Below are positions 16,297-26,316 of a stretch of DNA of 64,000 bases, one piece after another. The notes under the pieces are model-generated. The model saw only the letters and a program-made list of their open reading frames with translations, was not told the origin of the DNA and made no database searches. Position 1 is the stretch's first letter, and every line of letters starts with the position of its first letter. A program made the position numbers and the translations under genes. The DNA is from UBA5078 sp051252515 (GTDB taxonomy: Bacteria > Pseudomonadota > Gammaproteobacteria > Pseudomonadales > Pseudohongiellaceae), in contig JBPOFS010000006.1 in assembly GCA_051252515.1 (NCBI GenBank), positions 1-64,000 on the forward strand. Reading direction: 5' to 3'.

Positions 16297-17916
16297 ATGG
16301 ATGCTACTATTCAATCCGATCAAAATATCCGCATACTGCAAATATACAATGTCTATCGAGTTTTTCTTGCGCTATTGCTGTTGCTCAGCTTTCTGTCGGG
16401 GGCAACCACAACACAACTAGGCAATCACGACCCTGCGCTGTTTTTATACAGTTCGATTCTGTTTCTCACGTTCAGCCTATTTGTCATCTTAGCGGTAAAA
16501 CCTCAACGAACTTTTAGCCAGAAACAGCAGCTATTAAGCGCGCTCTTTATTATCGACATCCTTTGCATAGCACTTCTCACTTATAGTTCTCGTGGCGTGT
16601 TAAGTGGGCTTGGGCTCCTCCACCTTGTGACAATCGCGGCAGGCAGCATTCTCTTAGTGGGCCGAGTTAGCACACTGCTCGCAGCAATCGCTAGCATCGC
16701 CACTATTTACTCAGAGGTGTATCTCAGCTTTACCCGCAACGTCCCTGCAAACCAATACGTTCAATCGGGCCTTCTAGGGGCGCTCCTTTTTACAGCCTCA
16801 TTGTATTTGCAAGGCCTTGCAGAACGCATGCGCCGCAGCGCACAGCTCGCCGCAGAGCAAGCATCGAACATCCTAAGCTTGGAACAACTCAACCACCTCA
16901 TAATTCAGCGCTTGCGTACTGGCATTGTGGTTGTGGGGCAAGAAGGAGGAATCGTTACAGCAAACGATGCGGCCTACCAAATATTGGCGCCCCATTCGAC
17001 GCAAGGCTCAACTATACAAAACTCCTCAATGTTGGAAATTCCTAAGACCCTGTTTGAGAGCCTGACACAATGGAAGGACAATAATGAACTACGGACACCG
17101 ACGTTCAAGGTGCAAAAAAGTGGCCCCCAGATACAGGCTAATTTCGCATATCTTAATCCGCAGTCAGACTCCAACATCTTAATATTTCTCGAAGACAGTA
17201 GTCAGATCATCCAACGCGTAAGGCAAATGAAACTAGCCTCTCTCGGCAGATTGACGGCAAGCATTGCCCATGAGATACGCAACCCTTTAGGTGCAATAAG
17301 CCACGCCAGCCAATTGCTTAAAGAAAACGAAAACCTTGATCAGGGAGATCACCGCCTTTTAGAGATTGTGCTTACCCATTGCGCACGGGTAAATCTCATT
17401 ATTGAAGACGTCTTACATATGTCCAAGCACAAAAAGGACAATACCGAACGTATTAACTTGAAGGAATGGATCAGCAAATTTGTAGAAGATTATCGTGAAG
17501 CCCACCAAATTAAAGAGACGATCGAAATTGATATTGAACCCGCCAGTATCGAGGTGCGCGTTATTACTAGTCAACTAGGTCAAATACTGAATAATCTCGT
17601 GGAGAATGGCCTTCGTTATAGCGCGCAAGCCACTCAAAAAGAAAACCTTCTCATTAAGGGTCGCTTAGACTCAGAGACCAAAAGCCTTCGACCTGTATTA
17701 CAAGTAATCGACAATGGCCCAGGAATTGATGTGCAAACCGAAGAGCATCTTTTTGAGCCCTTTCACACCACCGAATCTACAGGCACAGGACTCGGACTTT
17801 ATATCTCAAAAGAACTATGCGAAGCTAATCAAGCTCAACTTTCTTATCGCCGAACGGCAAGTAATAAAAGTTGTTTTAGCATCCATTTCGCACATCCTGA
17901 TAGAATTATAGACTAG
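16297..17916 (+). CDS. pilS: PilS, sensor histidine kinase for type IV pilus genes
   Basis: Membrane kinase that controls PilR and, in Pseudomonas, pilA transcription. The N-terminal 200 residues hold about six membrane segments. A PAS-like region follows, then the phosphoacceptor His325 in SIAHEIRNPLG, and an ATPase domain with NLVENGLRYS, DNGPGI and GTGLGL motifs. Start choice is uncertain: ATG 16297 fits the family (540 residues), while a GTG at 16219 would add 26 residues; neither has a strong ribosome site. pilR follows 28 bases downstream. Confidence 0.93.
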   Translation: MDATIQSDQNIRILQIYNVYRVFLALLLLLSFLSGATTTQLGNHDPALFLYSSILFLTFSLFVILAVKPQRTFSQKQQLLSALFIIDILCIALLTYSSRGVLSGLGLLHLVTIAAGSILLVGRVSTLLAAIASIATIYSEVYLSFTRNVPANQYVQSGLLGALLFTASLYLQGLAERMRRSAQLAAEQASNILSLEQLNHLIIQRLRTGIVVVGQEGGIVTANDAAYQILAPHSTQGSTIQNSSMLEIPKTLFESLTQWKDNNELRTPTFKVQKSGPQIQANFAYLNPQSDSNILIFLEDSSQIIQRVRQMKLASLGRLTASIAHEIRNPLGAISHASQLLKENENLDQGDHRLLEIVLTHCARVNLIIEDVLHMSKHKKDNTERINLKEWISKFVEDYREAHQIKETIEIDIEPASIEVRVITSQLGQILNNLVENGLRYSAQATQKENLLIKGRLDSETKSLRPVLQVIDNGPGIDVQTEEHLFEPFHTTESTGTGLGLYISKELCEANQAQLSYRRTASNKSCFSIHFAHPDRIID

Positions 17917-17944
17917 CAAACTCAAAACGCTATTCGGAGCATTA

Positions 17945-19354
17945 ATGCCAGACAGAGTCCTCATAGTCGACGATGAACCGGATATCCGGGAATTACTCGA
18001 AATCACTTTAGGACGCATGTCCCTCATCACCGAAAGCGCTAGTAACCTCGCCACAGCCAATGAGCTGCTTCGAGAAAAATCATTCAGTTTATGCCTGACC
18101 GATATGCGCCTACCCGATGGCGATGGCATCACCTTAGTCGAATATATACAGAAGCACCTCTCACATATGCCAGTGGCCGTCATAACAGCCCATGGCAATA
18201 CAGAAACAGCGATCAAAGCATTAAAGTCAGGGGCATTCGACTTTTTATCTAAACCCGTTGATCTCCAAAAATTACGCGACCTAGTCACCTCTGCACTACG
18301 CTTATCTCGTCAAAAAGACGCGGCGCTCTTAGGCTCTACTACGGCCCCCACAAGGCAAGTGAGCATTAGCGGACATTCCGACACTATACGAGAACTACGC
18401 GCCCAGATCAGCCGCCTAGCTCGCAGCCAAGCCCCTGTGTATATCAACGGCGAATCTGGCAGTGGCAAAGAGTTAGCTGCACGCTCCATTCATATACAAA
18501 GTGCTCGTGCTGACGGCCCCTTCATCGCGGTGAACTGCGGAGCTATCCCGGCAGAACTGATGGAAAGCGAATTATTCGGTCATACGAAAGGCAGCTTTAC
18601 TGGAGCCGACAAAGATAAAGTCGGACTATTTCAAACCGCCGCGGGTGGTACTTTATTTTTAGATGAAGTCGCAGATCTTCCGTTGCATATGCAAGTAAAA
18701 TTGCTGAGGGTCATACAAGAAAAATCCGTACGCCCCGTAGGCTCGCAGGTGGAAATCCCCACTGATGTGCGACTACTCAGTGCCAGCCATAAAAACCTTG
18801 TCGACGAAGTGAATCAGCAACGATTTCGGCAAGACCTCTACTATCGGATCAACGTCATTGAGCTAAGCGTTCCGAGTCTGAAAGAGCGTAGCGAAGATAT
18901 CCCTGACATTGTGCAACAACTCTTAAGTCGAATCGCACAAGACAATAGTTTAGACGTGACCCCGGAGATCAGTAGTGACGCTCTTAGCATTTTGTGTGAA
19001 TACAGCTTTCCAGGGAACGTACGTGAACTAGAGAACATTCTGCAAAGAGCATTAATGTTAAGTGAGAACAAGCGCATCGTGCCTAGCAATCTTGATCTCA
19101 CGCAGAACGCAACTTCGATCTCTACCCTAAGCAATAATGAACCAACCCTAGCTCAACAACCTTCGCAGGAGACCGACACAGAGTTTGTGTTAGACGCAGA
19201 TTTTTCACTAGAAAAACACTTAGAGAGCATTGAAAAACGAGCGATTAAACAAGCTTTGTTAGAATCTCGGTGGAATAAAACGGCAGCGGCTCAGTTGCTG
19301 GGGATGAGTTTCCGCTCGTTACGCTACCGCATGAAAAAATTAGATCTAGAATAA
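17945..19354 (+). CDS. pilR: PilR, sigma-54-dependent response regulator for type IV pilus genes
   Basis: NtrC-type activator partnered with PilS. The receiver domain (1-120) has phosphoacceptor Asp53. The AAA+ domain carries Walker A GESGSGKE (169-176), the sigma-54-contacting loop as GSFTGA (216-221, usually GAFTGA), and FLDEVADLP as Walker B. A C-terminal Fis-type helix-turn-helix ends the 469-residue protein. Its expected target, the pilA promoter, is not in this window. The stop lies nine bases from the convergent thiO stop. Confidence 0.95.
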   Translation: MPDRVLIVDDEPDIRELLEITLGRMSLITESASNLATANELLREKSFSLCLTDMRLPDGDGITLVEYIQKHLSHMPVAVITAHGNTETAIKALKSGAFDFLSKPVDLQKLRDLVTSALRLSRQKDAALLGSTTAPTRQVSISGHSDTIRELRAQISRLARSQAPVYINGESGSGKELAARSIHIQSARADGPFIAVNCGAIPAELMESELFGHTKGSFTGADKDKVGLFQTAAGGTLFLDEVADLPLHMQVKLLRVIQEKSVRPVGSQVEIPTDVRLLSASHKNLVDEVNQQRFRQDLYYRINVIELSVPSLKERSEDIPDIVQQLLSRIAQDNSLDVTPEISSDALSILCEYSFPGNVRELENILQRALMLSENKRIVPSNLDLTQNATSISTLSNNEPTLAQQPSQETDTEFVLDADFSLEKHLESIEKRAIKQALLESRWNKTAAAQLLGMSFRSLRYRMKKLDLE

Positions 19355-19363
19355 GCGCCAAAA

Positions 19364-20479
19364 TCAGGGCTTGTATGGATTAGCATCCAGCGCAGCCTCT
19401 CTTCCTAGCAATATGTCGGCAAGCAGCCTTGCAGAGGCCGGTGCTAGCACTAAACCATTTCGAAATTGGCCCGCGTTAACACTTAGGTTGGCGTATGAAT
19501 CAATACGCCCAATATAGGGAATCCCGTTTGGTGCGCCTGGGCGTAGTCCCGCCCATTGCTTTATGACGGGGTGATCCGCTAGTTCTGGCAGTAATTCAAT
19601 TGCAGATTGGCGCAGACTTTGAAGTGCCGTTTCTGAAGTCGACTTATCAAACTCGGAATACTCTAAGGTGCTCCCCACCAATAAATGATTATCGCGCCTT
19701 GGGATCAAATATCGCCCTTTTGTCAGCACCATCGTTTGCAGTAGTCGCCTAGGAGGATTGAAAAGTAACATCTGCCCCTTCACCGGTTCTATGGCGAGAT
19801 CAACCTCTAACGGTTTCAGTAGTTGTGCCGTCCAAGCACCCGCGGTCACCACAAACTGTCCTGCACGTACCCGAATAGATTGACCAGCGCCTCTAATGAC
19901 GGCGCAAGTCAGTGCGGATACAGAGCCCGACTTTGTCACTTCAAATCGTTCAAATGCTGCGTTTTCTATGATCCGGATATTGGGACATCTTTGAGCGCTG
20001 ACGATTAAGGCCTTGAGTAGTTGCGGGTTTCTAACATTCGCGATCTCAGGCATCCACAAACCTTGCCTGAACCCTGAAGCAAGTAGAGGTTCCCGCGCAT
20101 AAATAGCTTGCGCGTTAATCGAGCTCATCTGGCTGCCGTTGCGCTGCGACCAAGCCAAAGCCTCATCCGCGTCATCCGCTTCAAGCATCAACAGGCCGGT
20201 ACGTTCAAGCTCTGGATCAATACCCGATTCAGCAAACAATGCTTCCACCATCTCTGGATAGCAGCGTTGGGCTTCCTTCGCCAAAGCCGTAATCTCTGGC
20301 CTATAACGCCAAGGATACAAAGGGGACACAATCCCCCCTCCTGCCCATGAGGCTTCCGTTCCGCACTTGCCCTTATCCACTAGCGTGACTGTGGCCCCAG
20401 CTTGTGCCAGCTCTCTTGCCATCAGCAAGCCAATAACGCCGCCACCTACAATTAGAAAATCACTTATATCTGTTTTCAT
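19364..20479 (-). CDS. thiO: ThiO, FAD-dependent glycine oxidase
   Basis: Oxidises glycine to iminoglycine, used for the thiazole part of thiamine in aerobic bacteria. The DAO-family FAD fold shows VGGGVIGLLMARELA near residues 9-23, and WAGGGI, GQMLLF and the C-terminal GQFRNGLVLAPA segment fit ThiO. Length is 371 residues. No other thiamine gene is near. It sits between pilR and a fimT-like gene, the same place as in Pseudomonas aeruginosa, which supports ThiO over other amino-acid oxidases. Confidence 0.88.
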   Translation of the reverse strand: MKTDISDFLIVGGGVIGLLMARELAQAGATVTLVDKGKCGTEASWAGGGIVSPLYPWRYRPEITALAKEAQRCYPEMVEALFAESGIDPELERTGLLMLEADDADEALAWSQRNGSQMSSINAQAIYAREPLLASGFRQGLWMPEIANVRNPQLLKALIVSAQRCPNIRIIENAAFERFEVTKSGSVSALTCAVIRGAGQSIRVRAGQFVVTAGAWTAQLLKPLEVDLAIEPVKGQMLLFNPPRRLLQTMVLTKGRYLIPRRDNHLLVGSTLEYSEFDKSTSETALQSLRQSAIELLPELADHPVIKQWAGLRPGAPNGIPYIGRIDSYANLSVNAGQFRNGLVLAPASARLLADILLGREAALDANPYKP

Positions 20480-20569
20480 CGATCTAAAAAAGTCCGCCCA
20501 TCAAGCAGGTTTGGCTATTCGCCACTACAATTATTTGGAGAACAACTTTAGCACAAGGAGGTCGCTAAC

Positions 20570-21130
20570 ATGCGTTCAATACAGGGATTTTCTCTAGTCG
20601 AAATGATCTTAACCCTTGCCATAGTTGGCATACTAATCTCGTTAAGTGTGCCCAACCTCACTTCATTGCTTAGACAGAACGAAGTTTCGATAATGCAGAA
20701 GACCTTGATTCTTCATGTCAATCTTGCCAAAAGCTCTGCTGCGAATAGTGGGCACATTGTGACACTTTGCCCGAGTAGTAATGGGGCAGAATGTGCGGGT
20801 TCGTGGACTCAGGGTAGCATGCTGTTTATTGATAAAAATGCGAATAGGCGCGTGGATCCAGAGGATCGTATTTTACGTATCCGCCGCCAGGACATTAGCC
20901 ATGGCAAGCTTGAGTGGAGAGCTTTTGGCCGACGACAATATCTGCAGTTCAATCCTATCGGTTATCTGTTGCATCAGAACGGAAGTTTCACCTATTGTGA
21001 TAATAGCGGCGATCCAACACTAACGAGACAGCTTGTCGTGAACAGTGTTGGTCGGGTAAGAATTGCGCTAGACAGTGATGGAGATGATATTCGCGAAGAT
21101 AGTCGAGGCAGGGCTATTCGTTGCTCCTAG
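20570..21130 (+). CDS. fimT: FimT/GspH-family type IV pseudopilin
   Basis: A 186-residue prepilin-like protein. The signature G6-F7SLVE11 gives PilD cleavage after Gly6 and the conserved Glu at mature +5, followed by a hydrophobic helix. The globular part has four cysteines and the GspH/FimT pattern. It may act in pilus assembly or DNA binding like other FimT proteins; the exact role is not shown. It overlaps no neighbour, but its stop abuts the convergent pilE stop. AAGGAGG upstream supports the start. It is an ortholog by position of P. aeruginosa fimT. Confidence 0.82.
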   Translation: MRSIQGFSLVEMILTLAIVGILISLSVPNLTSLLRQNEVSIMQKTLILHVNLAKSSAANSGHIVTLCPSSNGAECAGSWTQGSMLFIDKNANRRVDPEDRILRIRRQDISHGKLEWRAFGRRQYLQFNPIGYLLHQNGSFTYCDNSGDPTLTRQLVVNSVGRVRIALDSDGDDIREDSRGRAIRCS

Positions 21131-21571
21131 TTACCGCCAGCAGTTGCCCACAATATCGCCAGTGGATCCTTTAAGTCCTGTGTTACTAATAGTTAGCGTT
21201 GTACAGGTGTCGGCCACTTGCCCTCCTTGTGGAGTCGCTGTCGCAACGAAGCAATTCGTAATGGCTCCAGCAGCACATGCGGCAACCGTTATTTGATAAA
21301 GGCCGGCCTCCGTAGTCAATGCTGCCACAGCAGGATTAGATAAAGGATCGGCGTTAGCCGAATAAGAATTGTTGTCAGAATAAAAGCGCTCTTGATTTGC
21401 AGCCACTTGCAATAGCATGCTCTGAGCCTCTGCTCTTGCACCCCCTCTAACGCTTTGCTGATAGGCCGGCAGCGCCACTGCTGCAAGCACCCCTATAATG
21501 GCGACTACAATCATTAACTCAATGAGGGTAAATCCCTTAGTTCTGATATTAGTAATTTTCAATTTTTGCAT
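21131..21571 (-). CDS. pilE: PilE, type IV minor pilin
   Basis: A 146-residue minor pilin with cleavage site G13-F14TLIE18, Glu at mature +5, and a textbook N-terminal hydrophobic helix. The globular domain carries YSANADPL and a C-terminal pair of cysteines (DTC and NCW) expected to form the D-loop disulfide. It is the last gene of the fimU-pilE operon, 89 bases after the pilY2-like gene, matching P. aeruginosa order. Its stop touches the fimT stop on the other strand. Confidence 0.9.
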   Translation of the reverse strand: MQKLKITNIRTKGFTLIELMIVVAIIGVLAAVALPAYQQSVRGGARAEAQSMLLQVAANQERFYSDNNSYSANADPLSNPAVAALTTEAGLYQITVAACAAGAITNCFVATATPQGGQVADTCTTLTISNTGLKGSTGDIVGNCWR

Positions 21572-21660
21572 GGCAGCAATTCGCCTAATTGTTTCTGTTA
21601 ATACAGCTTAGTGGGGAAACCAAGATTATGCCATTGATAACACCGGCGGGTTAAGGCAAG

Positions 21661-21972
21661 TTAATTTTGCTTTAAAAATTGCAGTTTTTCATCCGGACCA
21701 ATAATCTCAACATGAAGCAATGTTCCCCGATTATCTAAGGTGAAACGCACCACCATGTCGACATCCATCTTCTGCGCTCCCACTTGCTTGTCTTCTATAA
21801 ACACTTGCGTTAGCTGGTCAGAATACCCGTATCTCTGACCGGATATAGTAATAAAACCATTATCCTGATCTAGATGTTCGATGCTGCCCGTTTGCACCTC
21901 TTGCGCCAACAAAGAATGACTGAAGAACAAAACAAGTAAGCACACAACATTTAAAAGACGATTTACCTTCAT
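21661..21972 (-). CDS. pilY2: PilY2-like small exported protein
   Basis: A 103-residue protein with a signal peptide ending near LLAQE (residue 24) and a small beta-rich domain. In P. aeruginosa a small protein, PilY2, lies between pilY1 and pilE; position and size match here, while the sequence link is weak. Its function in pilus assembly is not well defined. The start lies 21 bases after the pilY1 stop. Confidence 0.65.
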   Translation of the reverse strand: MKVNRLLNVVCLLVLFFSHSLLAQEVQTGSIEHLDQDNGFITISGQRYGYSDQLTQVFIEDKQVGAQKMDVDMVVRFTLDNRGTLLHVEIIGPDEKLQFLKQN

Positions 21973-21993
21973 TACTTATTCCTCATTGTCGCG

Positions 21994-24900
21994 TCAATCT
22001 AGCTGACGCCACGATTGCCTGCCACTGGTAGTAGTTCCAGTATTTAACTCCATCACATCAACATCACCGCTACTGCCGCTACCGAATGCGATATCGCGAT
22101 CAGAGTCGGAGAGGATACTCAGCGTTGGCACAATCCCGACATCAGACATTCGGCCTGAGGCATTAGTGTCCACATCATCAAACACTCCATCTCCATTCAA
22201 ATCGAATGCGGGGAATCCTAATGCTCCTCCGTCACGGTAATCCACCTGCATCACAAAGCTACTCCCACCAAAATCGCAGGGCTGCTGAGAAGGAATCAGT
22301 GTGGTAAAAATGACTCTCCCGTCACGAACTACTGCATTACTGACTTGCCGCTCTCCGAAGTTATTAGCGTTAGCAACGCCTTCGACAGCCAGAGGTTGTA
22401 AGTTAAGTTTCCAACCCATGGCACTAGCAAAATCCAAGTCATTGTCGGACATTTCGCGCAGCACGAAAAATGCATCATCGGAAGAGTCGTCGTTCGTGTC
22501 AAAACCATCGTTATACTGATTATTGATGGTTTGAACGACTAAATCGCTGCTATCAAATGTCGTTAAACTACTAAGGTTCTTATCCCATATCCCATAGAAA
22601 GCTTGGGTGGCTTGCGCTATTGGATCATTGTCATCAATCTCTAAATACTTCCCGGTGCCAAAGTACACCATAAACCCATCTAAACCATCCGGATGAAACG
22701 CTATTTGAGGCTGCGTTGTGATTGGTTGATTTGCCTCTGCCGTGAACAAAGCACGAGGGGTTGAGCCAGACTTATAATCACTATCCCATTGCGCAGTATT
22801 AGCACTGGAGACATCGAACTTCCACAGATTCCCCAATAAGTCGCCAGCGTAAATTAAGTCCACAACCATGTCTGCGTTGTAGTCCACGAGAGTTGGAGTT
22901 GCTAGACCATTGGGCGTCCCCACCGAGCCAGCGTCAGTGTCCAGTTTACGAATCAGTTCTCCCGTCTCAAGGTCGACGATATATAAGACTGCATTGCCCG
23001 TCGAACTAACGTTGCCGTCGGCCTCTGTGTTGTTATACCCATTGCCAAAGACAGCCGCCCAGCGACCATTCGCCATCTTCGCTATCTGCGGCTTGCCATA
23101 GGTGTAGCCAAGATCCGCATCGTCACTGTCATCGAACTCCCACAGCACTAAGCTCGCCGCATTAGCCTCGTCGAAAGTCGAAGGATTGGTCACATCTAAA
23201 GCAAATACTGCTTGCCCGCCTCCGCCAACGCCCGCCGCAAGAACACTGCGCCACAAACCATCCACGCCACTGTCTGGATCATCCATCGTTGCAAGGAAAG
23301 CATCTACGATTGTGGGCCCTGAATCGACGAAATATCGATGCGAATAATCGGCTCGTGAAAGTGACGCGATATTCTCAAACACTGCATTGGGCATATAGGC
23401 GATTTTCTCTCTGCCATCGGCTTCTGCAAATCCGTGCAACAGTCCATCGTTAGCACCCACATAAACCATTGGCGCTCGAGCAGCATAAGCCGACTGAAAC
23501 GCCGCATAGGATTTAGGCGCAACACTTTCCGGATAGCGAAATTTTGGTGCTCCCACATAGCGTGGATCAGAATTCACAATGTCACCCAATACAGAGTTAC
23601 GGGTTCTAAAACTATAACCAACGCCTTCATTACTGCGTTGCCCGCGCAAATAGTTTGTAAGAGCAGTGCCATACGCTTGATTTATGGCAATTTCACCAGC
23701 ATCACTAGTCGATGAAGCGTGAGGAGCAAAGTACAATAAATCATCGATTTGCCCATCAGATAAACCTGTTAACGCATCTGGGGAGTTATAGGATCCAGGC
23801 CACCTAAATGCGACCCCCTGACCCTCCACAGCCCCCCCTGGGACAACATCAGCATCAGGATTGAAGGTCAAAATTTCGCGCCCAGTATTGTAATTCTGCG
23901 TATCAATGACATCTCCTGCATTCCAATCGGGCACAGGGTCGACGCTGCCATCAGAGTTAATCCCAAACGCCAACAACTGCCCACTCCAGTCAGCACTGTC
24001 AAAGCGTGCTTGAAAAAGATAACTGCCCGCACTTAAGGTACCGGAGTTGGTGGCCACAGATGCCGAAGATCCCACACGGTCCGCAATATTAGCGAGCGCA
24101 CCCTGGATAGAATCTACTACTTCTTGTGGGGATTGCGCTGCGACGAAAACACCCTGACTATTGGACGCCGCATGCCAAAGATCATCGATTTTCTCAGGGT
24201 CAGTGCTAAAAGGGTTACCCCAATTGCTGTTGGCATTTAAGGCTGGATCAGGCCAACCATCATTATCGGTATCGACTAACAAGCCAGTCACACCGAAAGC
24301 CACAGTGAATGTCACCATGTGTTGACGGTTATTGCCGTCTAACAAACTAGTCGGCACTTGATCGGGTAATGGGCTTAGATCGTTGTCGTAATAGTAATGA
24401 GCCACGTCTGCCAAAGTGCGCGTGCGGCCATCACCGTCAGAGTTTCCAATGGCACTATCGGGGTTGTCTCCATTCCAGTACCCATCGGTAAATAAGACAG
24501 AAAAGTTTTGTTGGCATGCGGACACGATAGGGTCGGAGACTCCCAGCACATTGTCATAATAGCGTCCGACACGCTCCAAGCCGCGTCGCAATGGCGTGCC
24601 CATCGCAGGCCAGTCATAGCTATAAAGGTCGTCTAGCAGCGCTGTATTGTGTGCCGAGTACTCTGTCGTTGTGGAGTTAGGGACCTCCACAAACAGACTC
24701 GCTGATTGGTTAATAACACTTAAACCAAAACGAAAACCAGGCGATGCTGATATCACAGCGGCAATAGCGCCCTTGGTCACGTACGAACGTTTGCGCGAGT
24801 ACTGATACCAGTTCGCAATATTTTGCTTAGTCTCCGCTAAGGTACGGCCAAATTCATCCACTGCAGCGCCGCTGAATGTGGTGGTATTCGCCGTAGTACC

Positions 24901-25695
24901 AAAACAAGACGCATAAGGGATAGTTTGCTGTGCGTGAGTCAACGTGCAATTAGTGTTCAAATTATTCATATCCGTCGCAGAGGGGACGGTCAATAATCTT
25001 CGCGACAGGCTAGCGAGCCCAACAGTGTGCTCCGCATGAGAATCAAACAAATCTACAATGTCATTAGAACCGTTTGTTGCTCCAGAGGGACCGCTCGGAC
25101 GCGTGCCCGAATACCCATGATCATCATAGGCAACCTCGTAGACAAAACCTGTGAGGTCACGCGTCACATTGTAACCATCGGAACCAGACTGTGGATCACT
25201 GCGCGCTGCAACAAAAGAGGCATCCGGCATACCGGGCCAAGGACGATACTCAAGAGCAGGATTATAATAAAGCAAATTGAAATCTGCAGAACGTGCACGC
25301 CAATCTCGCACTAACGATTCAGGTTGCCGCTCTGTTTCTGGATAGGAGCAAGAATTATAAGCGTTGTCACTATTATCAAACATGAAAGAGTATGATCGTC
25401 GGCCGGTACAACTCCCCGTGGAGGCAAAGGTTAACCAAAGGCCATCGCTATTACGCGCCACACCACTATTGTCCCAATAGTTAAGGTAATAATCATGAGG
25501 CTCAGTCAATACTTCCCAGTCCATTGAGCCCGAATCATCCATCATGAAAAACACATTAGGATCGACACTGACCCCAAGAAACAACGGACTATTAGATAAT
25601 GTTAAAGGTGCGGCATACCCCCCAACAGAAAACGATAAGCCGATCACTGAAACCAACCAGCATCCGAGCACTCTGCAAATCTCATTCATTGTCAT
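21994..25695 (-). CDS. pilY1: PilY1, large tip-associated type IV pilus protein
   Basis: Tip adhesin and regulator of pilus extension and retraction, also linked to surface sensing. From the chosen ATG (25695, GGGG upstream) it has 1233 residues, a signal peptide of about 28, an N-terminal von Willebrand A-like domain with metal site D53-x-S55-x-S57, and a C-terminal PilY1 beta-propeller with the calcium-loop type sequence DYNADMVVD. Other Asp/Asn-rich loops are seen (NSDGDGR, DTDNDGWPD, DLNGDGVFD). An in-frame start at 25728 would abut the pilX stop. It lies in the minor pilin operon. Confidence 0.93.
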   Translation of the reverse strand: MTMNEICRVLGCWLVSVIGLSFSVGGYAAPLTLSNSPLFLGVSVDPNVFFMMDDSGSMDWEVLTEPHDYYLNYWDNSGVARNSDGLWLTFASTGSCTGRRSYSFMFDNSDNAYNSCSYPETERQPESLVRDWRARSADFNLLYYNPALEYRPWPGMPDASFVAARSDPQSGSDGYNVTRDLTGFVYEVAYDDHGYSGTRPSGPSGATNGSNDIVDLFDSHAEHTVGLASLSRRLLTVPSATDMNNLNTNCTLTHAQQTIPYASCFGTTANTTTFSGAAVDEFGRTLAETKQNIANWYQYSRKRSYVTKGAIAAVISASPGFRFGLSVINQSASLFVEVPNSTTTEYSAHNTALLDDLYSYDWPAMGTPLRRGLERVGRYYDNVLGVSDPIVSACQQNFSVLFTDGYWNGDNPDSAIGNSDGDGRTRTLADVAHYYYDNDLSPLPDQVPTSLLDGNNRQHMVTFTVAFGVTGLLVDTDNDGWPDPALNANSNWGNPFSTDPEKIDDLWHAASNSQGVFVAAQSPQEVVDSIQGALANIADRVGSSASVATNSGTLSAGSYLFQARFDSADWSGQLLAFGINSDGSVDPVPDWNAGDVIDTQNYNTGREILTFNPDADVVPGGAVEGQGVAFRWPGSYNSPDALTGLSDGQIDDLLYFAPHASSTSDAGEIAINQAYGTALTNYLRGQRSNEGVGYSFRTRNSVLGDIVNSDPRYVGAPKFRYPESVAPKSYAAFQSAYAARAPMVYVGANDGLLHGFAEADGREKIAYMPNAVFENIASLSRADYSHRYFVDSGPTIVDAFLATMDDPDSGVDGLWRSVLAAGVGGGGQAVFALDVTNPSTFDEANAASLVLWEFDDSDDADLGYTYGKPQIAKMANGRWAAVFGNGYNNTEADGNVSSTGNAVLYIVDLETGELIRKLDTDAGSVGTPNGLATPTLVDYNADMVVDLIYAGDLLGNLWKFDVSSANTAQWDSDYKSGSTPRALFTAEANQPITTQPQIAFHPDGLDGFMVYFGTGKYLEIDDNDPIAQATQAFYGIWDKNLSSLTTFDSSDLVVQTINNQYNDGFDTNDDSSDDAFFVLREMSDNDLDFASAMGWKLNLQPLAVEGVANANNFGERQVSNAVVRDGRVIFTTLIPSQQPCDFGGSSFVMQVDYRDGGALGFPAFDLNGDGVFDDVDTNASGRMSDVGIVPTLSILSDSDRDIAFGSGSSGDVDVMELNTGTTTSGRQSWRQLD

Positions 25696-25728
25696 ACAAT
25701 GCCCCGTCTTGTTTTCACGTGGAAACAA

Positions 25729-26313
25729 TTATTCATAGGTCTTCACAAAGGTGGACTGTAATTGGACAACAGCTGTGTCACCCACTCCTGATCCACGTGC
25801 AGTGACACGGTGAAAAACACGTACTCGAGATTGCAAACCCGAGCCTATACCAATTGATTGTCCACTAGTAATCGTCGACATTTCTTCAATAAGATAATGC
25901 GGTGCCGTGGCAACGCCTTCGACAGCATCCACTTCAATAGCATTGTTGCTCCACCAAGCCGCTGTTCTGCGTGCGTTATCTTGCCACCAATGCTCAGAGT
26001 CAGCGGCGTCGGGATCCATCGAGTCACGAGTCCACACGGTGGTACTACCGTCGGCACTTGTAGCGGGCCAAGTGAATTGGCTCATAAGCCAGTTCTCACC
26101 AAATTGAAGTGACGCCTCTGATGCTTGAAAGGCCGCGCTTTGATCCTGCATATTGCCTGCCATACGCTCCTCCAAAACGGCTGACTCCATGCTAGCCACA
26201 CCCATCATCGTCAACACCAAAAGGAACACGAGGCAAAATATGAGGACAGCCCCTTTTTGCCGCTGCCCGCCATGAGTAAAACTTTTAAGTTGGTTTGTAG
26301 GAGACATTCGCAT
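25729..26313 (-). CDS. pilX: PilX, type IV minor pilin
   Basis: A 194-residue minor pilin-like protein. A basic leader ends at RQKG21, followed by AVLIF and a long hydrophobic helix. No Glu stands at mature +5, unlike the other pilins here. It has the PilX-type ESAVLEERMAGN segment. GGAG eight bases before the ATG supports the start. It lies three bases after pilW and directly before pilY1; minor pilins and PilY1 form a complex that primes pilus assembly. Confidence 0.88.
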   Translation of the reverse strand: MRMSPTNQLKSFTHGGQRQKGAVLIFCLVFLLVLTMMGVASMESAVLEERMAGNMQDQSAAFQASEASLQFGENWLMSQFTWPATSADGSTTVWTRDSMDPDAADSEHWWQDNARRTAAWWSNNAIEVDAVEGVATAPHYLIEEMSTITSGQSIGIGSGLQSRVRVFHRVTARGSGVGDTAVVQLQSTFVKTYE

Positions 26314-26316
26314 AGC

